Of a stretch of 64,000 nucleotides of DNA, positions 46,293 to 54,946 are shown piece after piece. Origin of the DNA: Mycobacterium sp. 852002-51163_SCH5372311 (GTDB lineage Bacteria; Actinomycetota; Actinomycetes; Mycobacteriales; Mycobacteriaceae); NCBI RefSeq assembly GCF_001667115.1, contig NZ_LZIJ01000109.1:1-64000 (forward strand). The letters are read 5' to 3'. Made by a program: the position numbers and the translations under genes. The notes beneath the pieces were generated by a model. It was not told where the DNA came from. It did not search any database and saw only the letters and a program-made list of their open reading frames with translations. Numbering within the stretch: position 1 is the stretch's first letter; every line of letters starts with the position of its first letter.

Positions 46293-47029
46293 GACGACAC
46301 CTCCTCGTGCGCCTGTTGACCGCGGATGAATCCGCGCTCCTTGGCCACATCGGCCAACAGAGCGCGCAGCTGACGTCTGCCACGATGAAGCCGCGACATC
46401 ACCGTCCCGATCGGCGTATCCATGATCTCGGCGATTTCCTTATAAGGGAAACCCTCGACGTCGGCGTAGTAGACCGCCATCCGGAACTCTTCCGGCAGAG
46501 CTTGCAGCGCTGCTTTGATCTCGGTGTCGGGCAGTGCCTCGAGCGCCTCGACCTCGGCTGAACGCAAGCCGGTGGAGGAATGCTCGGCGTTGGACGCCAG
46601 TTGCCAGTCGGTGATTGCCTCGGTCGGATATTCCGCTGGCTGGCGCTGCTTCTTGCGGTAGCTGTTGATGTAGGTGTTGGTCAGAATCCGGTACAGCCAC
46701 GCTTTGAGGTTGGTGCCTTCCCGGAACGAGCGAAAACCCGCGTAGGCCTTCACCATCGTTTCCTGGAGCAGGTCCTCGGCGTCGGCCGGATTGCGCGTCA
46801 TGCGCAGTGCACCGCCGTAGAGCTGATCCAGGAGTGGAATGGCGTCACGCTCGAAGCGTGCGGTCAGTTCCGCGTCGGTTTCGTCAGGCGGCGGCCCGGA
46901 CTTGGGAACGTCCAAGTCGGTGGCGCCGTCCCGCACGTTTTCCAGGTCGGCCATATCGATTAGCACGTTCCCTTCTGCAGACGAGGGCGCCAACTCAGCG
47001 TCACCCAACAGGCTCGTCGCCGTTGACAC
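46289..47029 (-). CDS. sigH: SigH, ECF sigma factor of heat and oxidative stress
   Basis: 246 residues from GTG at 47029, or 221 from ATG at 46954. Region 2 is [54 protein letters not shown]; region 4 is [32 protein letters not shown]. The family's usual start corresponds to MADLEN at 46954, which lacks a ribosome site; the GTG has GGAGGAG spaced exactly right. A longer isoform, as known for SigR of Streptomyces, is therefore likely. First gene of sigH-rshA. Confidence 0.93.
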   Translation of the reverse strand: MSTATSLLGDAELAPSSAEGNVLIDMADLENVRDGATDLDVPKSGPPPDETDAELTARFERDAIPLLDQLYGGALRMTRNPADAEDLLQETMVKAYAGFRSFREGTNLKAWLYRILTNTYINSYRKKQRQPAEYPTEAITDWQLASNAEHSSTGLRSAEVEALEALPDTEIKAALQALPEEFRMAVYYADVEGFPYKEIAEIMDTPIGTVMSRLHRGRRQLRALLADVAKERGFIRGQQAHEEVSS

Positions 47030-47114
47030 CAGACTCCTCCAATCTAAGGGCTGTGACCGACAGTGTCTGCCCGGCTCGTGTCGCGGGCACCTAGCTGCAG
47101 AAACCTCATCGATC

Positions 47115-47141
47115 AACAGCGCCACCGCGCGCACTATTTCC
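47115..47141 (-). promoter_or_regulatory. Candidate SigH-type autoregulatory promoter of sigH
   Basis: On the minus strand GGAAAT (47141-47136), an 18-base spacer and GTT (47117-47115) fit the SigH consensus GGAA(C/T)-16 to 18-GTT with one change. It lies 86 bases upstream of the GTG start. Autoregulation of sigH is known in M. tuberculosis. Confidence 0.5.
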
Positions 47142-47205
47142 GCAGCCCAGGCGGACCGCAGGTCCCGCGATCCAGACCTGCCGACCCGGACGTTAGTGTG
47201 ACGCC

Positions 47206-48066
47206 ATGTCCCACGCCACGTCTCTGCAAGGCAAGACCATGTTCATTTCCGGCGCCAGCCGCGGCATCGGCCTCGCGATCGCCAAACGGGCCGCCCAGGA
47301 CGGCGCCAACATCGCGCTGATCGCCAAGACCGCCGAGCCCCACCCCAAGCTGCCCGGCACGGTGTACACCGCGGCCAAGGAGCTGGAGGAAGCGGGCGGT
47401 CAGGCCTTGCCGATCGTCGGGGACGTCCGCGACCCGGATTCCGTCGCCACCGCGGTGGCCCAGACCGTCGATCAGTTCGGCGGCATCGACATCTGCGTCA
47501 ACAATGCGTCGGCGATCAACCTGGGCTCTATCACCGAAGTGCCGATGAAGCGCTTCGATTTGATGAACGGCATCCAGGTCCGCGGCACGTATGCCGTGTC
47601 GCAGGCGTGCATTCCGCACCTTAAGGGTCGGGAGAATCCACACATCCTCACGCTGTCGCCACCGGTGCTGCTGGACAAGAAATGGCTGAAGCCGACGGCC
47701 TACATGATGGCTAAGTTCGGTATGACGTTGTGCGCGTTGGGTATTGCCGAGGAGATGCGCGACGAGGGCATCGCTTCCAACACGTTGTGGCCGCGCACGC
47801 TGGTGGCCACCGCCGCGGTGCAGAACCTGCTCGGCGGCGAGGAAGCGATGGGGCGGGCCCGTAAGCCCGACGTGTACGCCGACGCGGCCTACGTCATCCT
47901 CAACAAGCCGGCCCGCGAATACACCGGCAACACCTTGTTATGTGAGGACGTGCTGGTGGAATCCGGCGTCACCGACTTGTCGGTCTACGACTGCGTGCCG
48001 GGCGGAAACCTCGGTGTCGACTTCTGGGTGGACGGGGTAAACCCGCCGGGATACTCCCAGCCCTAG
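47206..48066 (+). CDS. Short-chain dehydrogenase (HSDL2-like, Rv3224 type)
   Basis: 286 residues. Cofactor motif [22 protein letters not shown] and catalytic region with YMMAKFGM (Tyr-x3-Lys). The C-terminal [21 protein letters not shown] and overall length are of the hydroxysteroid-dehydrogenase-like-2 class. Substrate unknown, probably a fatty or steroid-like alcohol. Divergent from sigH; one base separates it from the YbaK gene downstream, forming an operon. Confidence 0.92.
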   Translation: MSHATSLQGKTMFISGASRGIGLAIAKRAAQDGANIALIAKTAEPHPKLPGTVYTAAKELEEAGGQALPIVGDVRDPDSVATAVAQTVDQFGGIDICVNNASAINLGSITEVPMKRFDLMNGIQVRGTYAVSQACIPHLKGRENPHILTLSPPVLLDKKWLKPTAYMMAKFGMTLCALGIAEEMRDEGIASNTLWPRTLVATAAVQNLLGGEEAMGRARKPDVYADAAYVILNKPAREYTGNTLLCEDVLVESGVTDLSVYDCVPGGNLGVDFWVDGVNPPGYSQP

Positions 48067-48067
48067 G

Positions 48068-48553
48068 GTGGCGGGTGCAGCAACACCTGCGGTCGCCGCG
48101 TTGGTCAATGCCGGTGTGCGGCACGAGATCCTGCACTTCGACGTCGTCACAGACCTGTCGGACTCCGGCGATTTCGCGCAGGATCAGGTTTTCAAGACGC
48201 TGGTGATCGCACTGCCCGGCGAGCTCGCGGTCGCCGTCGTGCCGGTGCCGTCGAAGTTGTCGCTGAAGGCAGCCGCGGCGGCGTTCGGCGTGCCCAAAGC
48301 CAGCATGGCCGAACCCGCTGCGGTCGAGCGGGCGACCGGCTACGTGGTCGGCGGCATCTCCCCGTTCGCTCAGCGGAAGCGGTTGCGGACCGTGGTGGAC
48401 AGCTCGGCGTTGAAGTGGGATCGGGTGTTGTGCAGTGCCGGCAAGCGTCATTGGGACATCGCGGTGCCGCCGCAGGATCTGATCCGGTTGACCGACGCGG
48501 TCACCTGGGATTTGACCGGACGAGCGGACGCGAAAACCCGTGCCACGCCGTGA
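48068..48553 (+). CDS. YbaK/EbsC-family Cys-tRNA(Pro) deacylase-like protein
   Basis: 161 residues from GTG at 48068. VFKTLVIALPGELAVAVVPVPSKLSLKAAAAAFG, ATGYVVGGISPFAQRKRLRTVVD and WDRVLCSAGKRHWDIAVPPQDLI are the YbaK trans-editing domain, whose K.G.SPFG-type motif (here GGISPFAQ) binds tRNA. From memory M. tuberculosis carries only fragments (Rv3224A/B), so this intact copy is notable. The last residues (RADAKTRATP) and the stop come from a dispersed repeat. Confidence 0.85.
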   Translation: MAGAATPAVAALVNAGVRHEILHFDVVTDLSDSGDFAQDQVFKTLVIALPGELAVAVVPVPSKLSLKAAAAAFGVPKASMAEPAAVERATGYVVGGISPFAQRKRLRTVVDSSALKWDRVLCSAGKRHWDIAVPPQDLIRLTDAVTWDLTGRADAKTRATP

Positions 48554-48582
48554 CTTTGGGCGATTGCGTCTGCTTGCACTCA
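48529..48582. repeat. Dispersed palindromic repeat, copy B, overlapping the YbaK stop
   Basis: GCGGACGCGAAAA on the left faces GATTGCGTCTGCTTGC on the right, around CACGCCGTGACTTTGGG. Same core as copies A, C and D. It contains the stop codon of the YbaK gene. Confidence 0.65.
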
Positions 48583-48873
48583 CGGCTCGACCCGCTGGAT
48601 CGTGTTGACCCCATCGATCGACCGGTCGAAGGACGCGACCCGGCCCACTCCTGTGCTCTCGGCACAGGCGACCAAATAGGCTTCCGCGAAGTCAATCCGC
48701 TCGGTCTCATAAACCTCGATAGCTCGCAGAAGCAATCCCGGATCCACGCTGACAATCGAGTCGAAGGCGACGAGCGACCGCATTGCCTGGGCTATTTGGT
48801 TGCGCGGCGCTTCGTAGAACGACTCCAACACGTACACCGTCTCGGCCAAAACGAGATCAGTCAGCAGCAGCTC
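48580..48873 (-). pseudogene. VapC-type PIN toxin remnant, N-terminus deleted
   Basis: The frame reads ELLLTDLVLAETVYVLESFYEAPRN... and ends FDRSIDGVNTIQRVEP. It has the PIN-domain middle and end, including the acidic residues in IDFAEAYLVACAE and ASFDRSID, but the first 45 or so residues with the initial catalytic Asp (normally LDTNVLLR) are missing. A TGA stop lies directly before the first codon of the remnant (48874-48876), and only a TTG (48849) could start it. It overlaps the truncated antitoxin. A non-functional leftover. Confidence 0.8.
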
Positions 48874-48943
48874 TCAGCGCATCCCGTACCGCCTTGGGGA
48901 TGGTGACTTGCCCTTTTGACGTCACCTTAGCGGCAATATCCAC
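48857..48943 (-). pseudogene. AbrB/VapB-type antitoxin remnant, C-terminus deleted
   Basis: 28 residues from GTG at 48943 with a good ribosome site (AAGGAG). AKVTSKGQVTIPKAVRDALR is the SpoVT/AbrB DNA-binding domain; the frame then runs into RAAAD and stops at 48857-48859, where the intact family has 40 or more further residues that hold the toxin. The break falls exactly where the VapC remnant begins, so one deletion removed the antitoxin tail and toxin head. Confidence 0.8.
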
Positions 48944-49000
48944 CCTTTCTCCTTACTTATGAGTCCAAGTAAGAACAGCGCGCAGCGCCCCTCGACAGCC

Positions 49001-49058
49001 CGAACAGACGCAAAAGCTCGCGACACGCCGTGGTTTTCGGTGATTTTGCGTCTGCTCG
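49001..49058. repeat. Dispersed palindromic repeat, copy C
   Basis: CAGACGCAAAA (49005-49015) and TTTTGCGTCTG (49044-49054) are perfect 11-bp arms around GCTCGCGACACGCCGTGG. It lies 21 bases past the phaZ stop. It has the same core as copies A, B and D. Confidence 0.8.
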
Positions 49059-49078
49059 CCCTCATCCGGGGCCCGAAG

Positions 49079-49915
49079 TTATGGTCGTTCTCCGGGCCCG
49101 AACAGGAAGTTCTCGATGACTGGAGCGAGCTGGGTCGCGTTGTGTACCAGATCGATGTGCCCGCCGTCATGCAAATGCAGGCGAGAATGGGGCAGCAATG
49201 TGTGCATGATGTGGGCGTTGACCACCGGGATGATCGGATCGTCGGTGCCGGCCACGATCAGCGTCTGTTGTCGCACCGCGGGCAGCGCGAACAGACTGGT
49301 CCACACCGAGCCCGCGAGCAGTTGATGTAGGTATCCGATCCGCGATCCGGCATGCAGCTGACGCACGAACAGTCGCGCCACGTCCTCGCCGTGGGCGCGG
49401 ACCGTGCCGCCGTAGAGCTCTCCGGCAATGGACGCGGCGTAGTCCGGATCCGAGAACCTGCGCGGGGTAACCATTTTCGCCAGAATTCTCGGGTGGGCGG
49501 GCACCATCAGCGCGCCGGTGCCCGTCGCGACCAGCACCAAGCGCCGGCATCGGCGCGGATTCTGGAACGCGAACTGCTGCGCAAGGGCCCCGCCCCAGGA
49601 CAGCCCAAGCACGTCCACCACGCCGATACCCAACTTGGACAGCACCCGGCCCAGCACCCAGGCAAGATAGGGAAACCCGTACGGCAGAACAGAAGTGGGT
49701 GATCCACCGGTGCCCGGCACGTCGAATCTGACTACCGTGCAACCCATCTGCTCGACGAGTGGATCGAGCACCTCGAGGCTCGCGCCGATGCCGTTGCACA
49801 GCACCAACGGCACGCCCGTTCCGCGGTGCACGTTCACGCGAATGCGCTGGCCACCCGCACTGACGTAGTGTTCCTCGCCGATAGCGGATGCGGCAGCGGC
49901 ACGGGTGCGCGGCAC
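49079..49915 (-). CDS. phaZ: Intracellular medium-chain-length PHA depolymerase (PhaZ)
   Basis: 278 residues from GTG at 49915. It aligns by eye with the Pseudomonas mcl-PHA depolymerase: NGIGASLEVLDPLV, FDVPGTGGSPTSVLPYGFP, nucleophile Ser106 in GLSWGGALAQQFAF, MVPAHPRILAKMVTPRRF, LLAGSVWTSLFAL, VAGTDDPIIPVVN (Asp) and DGGHIDLVHNATQ (His). It hydrolyses stored polyester in granules. One base separates its start from the phaC stop, so the depolymerase is made with the synthase. The last palindromic repeat copy lies just downstream. Confidence 0.9.
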   Translation of the reverse strand: MPRTRAAAASAIGEEHYVSAGGQRIRVNVHRGTGVPLVLCNGIGASLEVLDPLVEQMGCTVVRFDVPGTGGSPTSVLPYGFPYLAWVLGRVLSKLGIGVVDVLGLSWGGALAQQFAFQNPRRCRRLVLVATGTGALMVPAHPRILAKMVTPRRFSDPDYAASIAGELYGGTVRAHGEDVARLFVRQLHAGSRIGYLHQLLAGSVWTSLFALPAVRQQTLIVAGTDDPIIPVVNAHIMHTLLPHSRLHLHDGGHIDLVHNATQLAPVIENFLFGPGERP

Positions 49916-49916
49916 C

Positions 49917-51617
49917 TCACTTCTCCATCACATAGCTGCCGGGCGCCGGACCCAGCGGCGGGAAGCCGTCCCCGCCAAGTATTTTGGGGGCGTCGACCTC
50001 GGAGCCGCTGCGCTCGGCGAGCCAGCTCACATAGTCCGGCCACCACGAGTCGGGGAACTTCTGAGCCGAATCCAGCCACTGCTGGGGATCTTCCGCGTCG
50101 ACCGGACCCGTTCGGAAAGACGCCTTCGGGTTACCGGGCGGATTGACCAAGGCAGCGATGTGGCCGCTGGTGGACAGCACATAGCGGTTGTCCTTGCTGC
50201 CGAGCAGGCGCGCGCTGCGATAGGTCGCCTGCCACGGGGAAATGTGGTCGGCCACCCCGCCGATCACGTAGGCGTCGGAGGCGACCTTGCTCAGGTCGAC
50301 CGGGCTGCCCAGCATGCTGACCTCGCCTGGAGTGACCAGCGCGTTCCGAAGTCCCATCAGCACCATGTCGCGGTGCAGTGCGGCGGCCATCCGGGTGGTG
50401 TCGGCATTCCAGAACAACACGTCGAACGGCGCGGGTTTGCGGCCTTGCACGTAGTTGTTCACGACGTAGCGCCACACCAGGTCGGTGGGTCGTAGCCAGG
50501 CGAACATCTCGGCCATGTCGCGCCCGTCGAGGAAACCCTTCCTGGCCGAAACCCGAATCGCCGCATGCGCCGCGCGATCGCTCATCGCCGCTACGGCAAA
50601 TCCCGCGCGCGTCTCATCCAGCACCGTGACCGCGAGGTTGAGGCCCGCTACCCGGTCGCCCTCGCCGATGTCGGCGAGATGGGCCGCGACCATCGCCGCC
50701 AAGATGCCTCCCGAGCAGGTGGCCAGCAGATGGGTGCTGTCGGTGCCGGCGATCTTCTGCACCGCGTCCATCGCTTCGACGATCGCCGCGCCGTAGGCAT
50801 CGAACCCCCAATCACGGTGCCGCGCTTGTGGATTACGCCAAGAAATCACGAAGACTTGCTGGCCCTGCTGGACAAAGTACTCAATCATGCTGCGTCCTGG
50901 CGCGATGTCCATGATGTAGTACTTGTTGATCACCGGCGGCACCATCAGCAATGGAATGGTGCGCACCTTGGCGGTCTGTGGGGCGTACTGGATCAATTCG
51001 AACATCGAGGTTTGCAGCACCACAGCACCTTTGGTGACGGCTAAGCCTCCAGGGTTCTCGCCCACCGCGAAAGCGTCCGGCTCCACCATCGCCGGCACCC
51101 TCGGCTTGGAAATCATGTCGCGGGCGAATGCTTTCGCGCCCCGGACCGCGCTCAGACCGCCCGTGTCGATCAGCGCCTTCCAGCCCAGCGGGCTGATCAG
51201 CGGGTTGTTGCTGGGCGCCAGGCCCTCGACGAAGTTGTCCACCACGAACTGCATCTTCTCGTTGTCGCGCCAGTCCAGCTGAGCGTCGGCGAGCAGTCCT
51301 TCCGCGGTCTCGGCTCCGGCCAGATAGGCCTGCATGATTCGGTGCAGCAGCGGATTCTGTTGCCACGCAGGGTCGGCGAACCGCTTGTCGGCCCGTGCCG
51401 GAGCGCGGTGCGACTTGCCCGCGGCGATGCTGCCGAGTTCGCGGGTGAGCGTGGCGGCGCGGCCGGCCACTGCGCCGGGCTGCTGCGCGAGGTTGGCGGC
51501 GACGCGGGCCCAGGTGGCGTCGGGCATCATCCGCCTGACGAACGGCCGGGTGGCGCTGGTGAGCAACAGGTCGAGCGGGGCGGCCAGCTCGTCCGGTGCG
51601 GTGTTTTGAGTTGCCAT
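49917..51617 (-). CDS. phaC: Class II (mcl) polyhydroxyalkanoate synthase (PhaC)
   Basis: 566 residues. Catalytic Cys301 (LLATCSGGILAA), Asp457 (GGVADHISPWQATY) and His486 (STSGHIAALVNPPGNPK) are all present, and FVVDNFVEGLAPSNNPL, FVISWRNPQARHRDWGFD and the length fit the Pseudomonas-type class II enzymes. Synthesises polyester from (R)-3-hydroxyacyl-CoA. It is between the acyl-CoA ligase gene (upstream, 2-base gap) and phaZ. No phasin gene or phaR is found nearby. Confidence 0.93.
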   Translation of the reverse strand: MATQNTAPDELAAPLDLLLTSATRPFVRRMMPDATWARVAANLAQQPGAVAGRAATLTRELGSIAAGKSHRAPARADKRFADPAWQQNPLLHRIMQAYLAGAETAEGLLADAQLDWRDNEKMQFVVDNFVEGLAPSNNPLISPLGWKALIDTGGLSAVRGAKAFARDMISKPRVPAMVEPDAFAVGENPGGLAVTKGAVVLQTSMFELIQYAPQTAKVRTIPLLMVPPVINKYYIMDIAPGRSMIEYFVQQGQQVFVISWRNPQARHRDWGFDAYGAAIVEAMDAVQKIAGTDSTHLLATCSGGILAAMVAAHLADIGEGDRVAGLNLAVTVLDETRAGFAVAAMSDRAAHAAIRVSARKGFLDGRDMAEMFAWLRPTDLVWRYVVNNYVQGRKPAPFDVLFWNADTTRMAAALHRDMVLMGLRNALVTPGEVSMLGSPVDLSKVASDAYVIGGVADHISPWQATYRSARLLGSKDNRYVLSTSGHIAALVNPPGNPKASFRTGPVDAEDPQQWLDSAQKFPDSWWPDYVSWLAERSGSEVDAPKILGGDGFPPLGPAPGSYVMEK

Positions 51618-51619
51618 CG

Positions 51620-53161
51620 TTATCGGGTGCTTTCAGTCGTCGGAACGGGTCCCTCTTCGGGAAGAACGATGTCCCGCTTTTGGACCTTTCCGGTGGGTCC
51701 CTTGGGCAGCTCGTCGACGAGCCAGACCTGGCGCGGGTACTTGTAGGCGGCCACCCGCTCCTTGACGTAATCGCGCAGCTCGTCAGGGGTCACTGTGCCC
51801 TGTTTCAAGGCGTCTTTCTTGAGAGCGACCGCGGCACCGACTTCCTCGCCGAGGGAGTCGTGCGGGATACCGATGACGGCGGCTTCGGCCACCGCCGGAT
51901 GCTCGTAGAGCACTTCCTCGATCTCGCGGGGATACACGTTGTAGCCGCCGCGGATGATCATGTCCTTCGTGCGGTCGACGATGTAAAAGTAGCCATCCCC
52001 GTCGACGCGTCCGACGTCGCCGGTGTTGAGCCAGCCGTCGGCGGTGATGGTCGCTTTGGTTGCGTCGGGCAGGTTCCAGTAGCCCTTCATGACGTTGTGC
52101 CCCCGGATCTGGATCTCGCCCGTCTCCCCTTGAGGGACCTCAGCGCCGTCCAGGTCGACAACCCGCATCTCGACGCCTTCCACCGGCGTGCCGATCGAGC
52201 CTGGCTTGCGTTGCCGGTCCGGATGATTGAACGAGGCGACCGGCGAACTCTCGGACAGTCCGTAGCCCTCCAGGATCATGCACCCGAAGGCACTCTCGAA
52301 GTCGTTGAGCACCTGCACCGGCAGGGACGCTCCACCGGACATGCACGCGCGCAGGCTCTTTGTCGCCTCGGCGGCAGTCTCGTCCGCGACGCTCAACAAC
52401 GCCGAATACATCGTCGGCACGCCTTCGAAAACGGTTACGCCCTCACGTTCGATCAGCTTGACCGCCTCGCGTGGCTCGAATCGCGGCAGCAGCGCCAACG
52501 TCGCGCCGGCCAGCACCGAGGCGTTCAGCCCGCCGGTCAGACCGAAGACGTGGAATAGCGGGAGGCAACCCATCACCACGTCGTCGGGACTGATCTGCAC
52601 CAGGGTCCGCACGCACACGTCGGCGTTGCGGCACATGTTGCCGTGAGTCAGCATGGCGCCCTTGGGTTTTCCGGTGGTGCCCGAGGTGTGCAGGATGACC
52701 GCGACGTCGTCGTCGTCGCGTTGCACAGGCGCGCCCTGGCTGGGGAGGTCGGCGATCAGCTCGGCCAGTCCGGCATCGTCGACAACCCAACACTTGGCGC
52801 CCACCTCGGCGGCGCCGGCGTTGGCTTCCTCGGCGAAGGCGGGTGTGGCGAACAATGCCTTGGCGCCGCTGTTGGACAGGTAGTAGGTCACCTCACGGGC
52901 TTTGAGCAGCGGGTTCATCGGAACCGCCACCGCGCCGCGATACATGATCCCGTAGAACGCGATCGCGAATGCCGGCGTGTTGGGCAACATCACGCCAACC
53001 CGATCGCCCGGCTCGACTCCGGCCCGCTGCAGCAGCGTCGCGACCCGGGCCGCTGCGGCGTCCAACTCGGCGAACGTCAACCGCAAATCACCACAGCGGA
53101 GCGCGACGCGGTCGGGGTGACGGTCTTTCGATGCAACGAGATTGGCGCTTAGTGCGGTCAT
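51620..53161 (-). CDS. Long-chain fatty-acid--CoA ligase (FadD type)
   Basis: 513 residues. AMP-binding motif HTSGTTGKPKGAMLTHGN, substrate-side GYGLSESSPVASFN, TGDVGRVDGDGYFYIVDRTKDMIIRGGYNVYPREIEEVLYEHP and the catalytic Lys near the end (GKVQKRD). Activates fatty or hydroxy acids for PHA synthesis or recycling of depolymerised monomers. ATG at 53161 with GGAGG upstream. First gene of fadD-phaC-phaZ. The frame stays open far upstream only because of GC content. Confidence 0.92.
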   Translation of the reverse strand: MTALSANLVASKDRHPDRVALRCGDLRLTFAELDAAAARVATLLQRAGVEPGDRVGVMLPNTPAFAIAFYGIMYRGAVAVPMNPLLKAREVTYYLSNSGAKALFATPAFAEEANAGAAEVGAKCWVVDDAGLAELIADLPSQGAPVQRDDDDVAVILHTSGTTGKPKGAMLTHGNMCRNADVCVRTLVQISPDDVVMGCLPLFHVFGLTGGLNASVLAGATLALLPRFEPREAVKLIEREGVTVFEGVPTMYSALLSVADETAAEATKSLRACMSGGASLPVQVLNDFESAFGCMILEGYGLSESSPVASFNHPDRQRKPGSIGTPVEGVEMRVVDLDGAEVPQGETGEIQIRGHNVMKGYWNLPDATKATITADGWLNTGDVGRVDGDGYFYIVDRTKDMIIRGGYNVYPREIEEVLYEHPAVAEAAVIGIPHDSLGEEVGAAVALKKDALKQGTVTPDELRDYVKERVAAYKYPRQVWLVDELPKGPTGKVQKRDIVLPEEGPVPTTESTR

Positions 53162-53305
53162 GAGCTGCCTCCGGGAAGTGCTTGTCGTGCGTGTTTCCAG
53201 CGTCGTCTTCGCGACCGCAGACCACAATGTGCGCGCAAACAACAGCGAGGTCCGTTCGGTGTTACCACGCACATCCGCCCATTCCCGGGCATAGGGTTTG
53301 CCGGT

Positions 53306-54523
53306 ATGGGCGTGGTATCCAAACCCCGCGGCGCGCCGCATGGCGCGGCGGTTGATCCGCACGTCATCGAACTCGGAAAGCTCATGCTGGCTCGCGCGCC
53401 GAAACTCGGAACAGCGATGGCGGATCTGCTCTGTCAAGAGATCGACGCATACCGGGATGCCAGCGTCGTCGCCAGGGATCAGGTCGCCGAAAGCTGTGTC
53501 GCAAACTTGACGTTCATCTTCCACTCGCTGGCCGGAGATGCCGACATCTCGCCGGCCGAGCAGACCGGCACCGAGCGCGCGCTCGCCGGCGTGCCGCTGC
53601 CGGCGGTGATGACCGCCTACCGGATCGGCTTCCGGTTCATGTGGGAGGAGACCCTGGCCACCGCGCGGGCGGCGGCCATCCCCACCGACTCGATCCTGGA
53701 TGCCACCGCCCGCGTCTTCTTCGCCCAGGAGACCTTCACCCAGGCCATGAGCAACGCCTACCGCCAACAACTGACCGCACAGATCCTCGAGCGGGAGGAA
53801 GAGCGATCGGCGCTGGTGGAAGCGCTGCTGTCGCGACGAATGACCGACCGGCAGAGTTTGTGGGAGGCCGCAGACCTGTTGCGACTGCCGACCTCGGGGC
53901 CCTACGTCGTGGTGGCCGCGGAGTTGCCCGCGATCGGAAAGCTGGGATTGCCGGCGATCGAGAACAAGCTGTCCGCCCGCGACATCCGCTCGGCGTGGCG
54001 GCTGCTGCCCGACCTGCAGGTCGGGATCGTGCACCTGCGCCCTTCGGGTTCGTCCGGCACGCTCGGCACACTCGTCGAAGTGCTCCGGCAGGTGGCAACC
54101 GCCCGCGTCGGCATCAGTCCGCCGTATGACGAGCTGTCCGAGACCAGTGACGCCCTGCGCTACGCCCGGCTTGCGGTCATCGGGAAACCGTCGGCGGAGT
54201 CGCTGGTCGCCGTGTTCGACGACACCCCGCTCGCGGTCGCAGCGGTCAGCGCGCCAGAGGTGATGGCGAAGATCAAGACGACGTTGCTCGGGCGAGTGGA
54301 CGAGCTGCCCGACGAGGAACGCGCGGTGCTGCTCGACACTTTCCAGGCCTGGCTGCAGGCGGGCGGCTCTGCCAACGACACCGCCAAAACGGTCTATTGC
54401 CATCCCAACACCGTGCGCCACCGGTTGCGCCGCATCGAGGAGCTGACCGGCCGATCACTTTCGCGGCCAAGGGATCTTGCCGAGCTGTGTCTGGCATTCG
54501 AGGTCGAACGCCGTCTGCCGTAG
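53306..54523 (+). CDS. PucR/CdaR-family transcriptional regulator, first of two
   Basis: 405 residues. The C-terminal TLLDTFQAWLQAGGSANDTAKTVYCHPNTVRHRLRRIEELTGRSLSRPRDLAELCLAFEV is the PucR-type helix-turn-helix (TVRHRLRRIEELTG). The N-terminal region (LARAPKLGTAMADLLCQEIDAY) is the RsbR-like helical sensor seen in such mycobacterial regulators; a degenerate GGDEF-like middle may be present. Divergent from fadD-phaC-phaZ over 144 bases, so it is the prime candidate to regulate them. Confidence 0.88.
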   Translation: MGVVSKPRGAPHGAAVDPHVIELGKLMLARAPKLGTAMADLLCQEIDAYRDASVVARDQVAESCVANLTFIFHSLAGDADISPAEQTGTERALAGVPLPAVMTAYRIGFRFMWEETLATARAAAIPTDSILDATARVFFAQETFTQAMSNAYRQQLTAQILEREEERSALVEALLSRRMTDRQSLWEAADLLRLPTSGPYVVVAAELPAIGKLGLPAIENKLSARDIRSAWRLLPDLQVGIVHLRPSGSSGTLGTLVEVLRQVATARVGISPPYDELSETSDALRYARLAVIGKPSAESLVAVFDDTPLAVAAVSAPEVMAKIKTTLLGRVDELPDEERAVLLDTFQAWLQAGGSANDTAKTVYCHPNTVRHRLRRIEELTGRSLSRPRDLAELCLAFEVERRLP

Positions 54524-54709
54524 CGGTTTTTTGTTTCCCGAAGACAAGCACTCGTCGCAAGTTGGTCGGTTCGAGACATTACTGGGCTGAGTCCGGCTCG
54601 GTAAATTTTCTACCCGAAGCCAGTGATTCGATCACCGACAGCTCGAATCCTCAAGTGCTACAACCTATCCCGACACCCCGCCGCACAGCGGAGAAATGAA
54701 GGCGAAGCC

Positions 54710-54895
54710 ATGTTCGAAGCAATCACGCAAATCAGCATCTACCTCGCGATGGTTCTGCTTCCGGTGCTTATTCCGGCAGCGTTCCATGTCTTCTACGTGG
54801 CCCGCGAGCGGAAGCAGTCCTACCTGCAGGCTCGGGCAATCCGGATGCCCCGGATCACAGCGCCCCGTCGCCTCGCGGTTCCCGCCGCAGCCTGA
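54710..54895 (+). CDS. Small single-helix membrane protein, unknown function
   Basis: 61 residues. FEAITQISIYLAMVLLPVLIPAAFHVFYVARE is a membrane helix (about 9-28), then a basic tail (KQSYLQARAIRMPRITAPRR) that would face the cytoplasm. Preceded by GAAGGCGAAG, a weak ribosome site. It lies between two PucR-type genes, ending just before a strong terminator. Perhaps a granule- or membrane-associated partner of the PHA module; this is a guess. Confidence 0.65.
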   Translation: MFEAITQISIYLAMVLLPVLIPAAFHVFYVARERKQSYLQARAIRMPRITAPRRLAVPAAA

Positions 54896-54914
54896 TCGCT
54901 GCGCCACACGACCC

Positions 54915-54946
54915 GACCGGGCCCGCCACCGCCGCCGGGCCCGGTC
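54915..54946. terminator. 11-bp perfect hairpin between convergent genes
   Basis: GACCGGGCCCG (54915-54925) pairs with CGGGCCCGGTC (54936-54946), ten-base loop, followed by ATTTCG on the + strand. It overlaps the stop codon of the second PucR gene. Confidence 0.8.

Noticed and set aside
51620..54421. 933-codon open frame on the minus strand running through the PucR gene
   Set aside because: Only the last 513 codons are an acyl-CoA ligase. The rest is Arg/Gly-rich shadow of the opposite-strand regulator gene.
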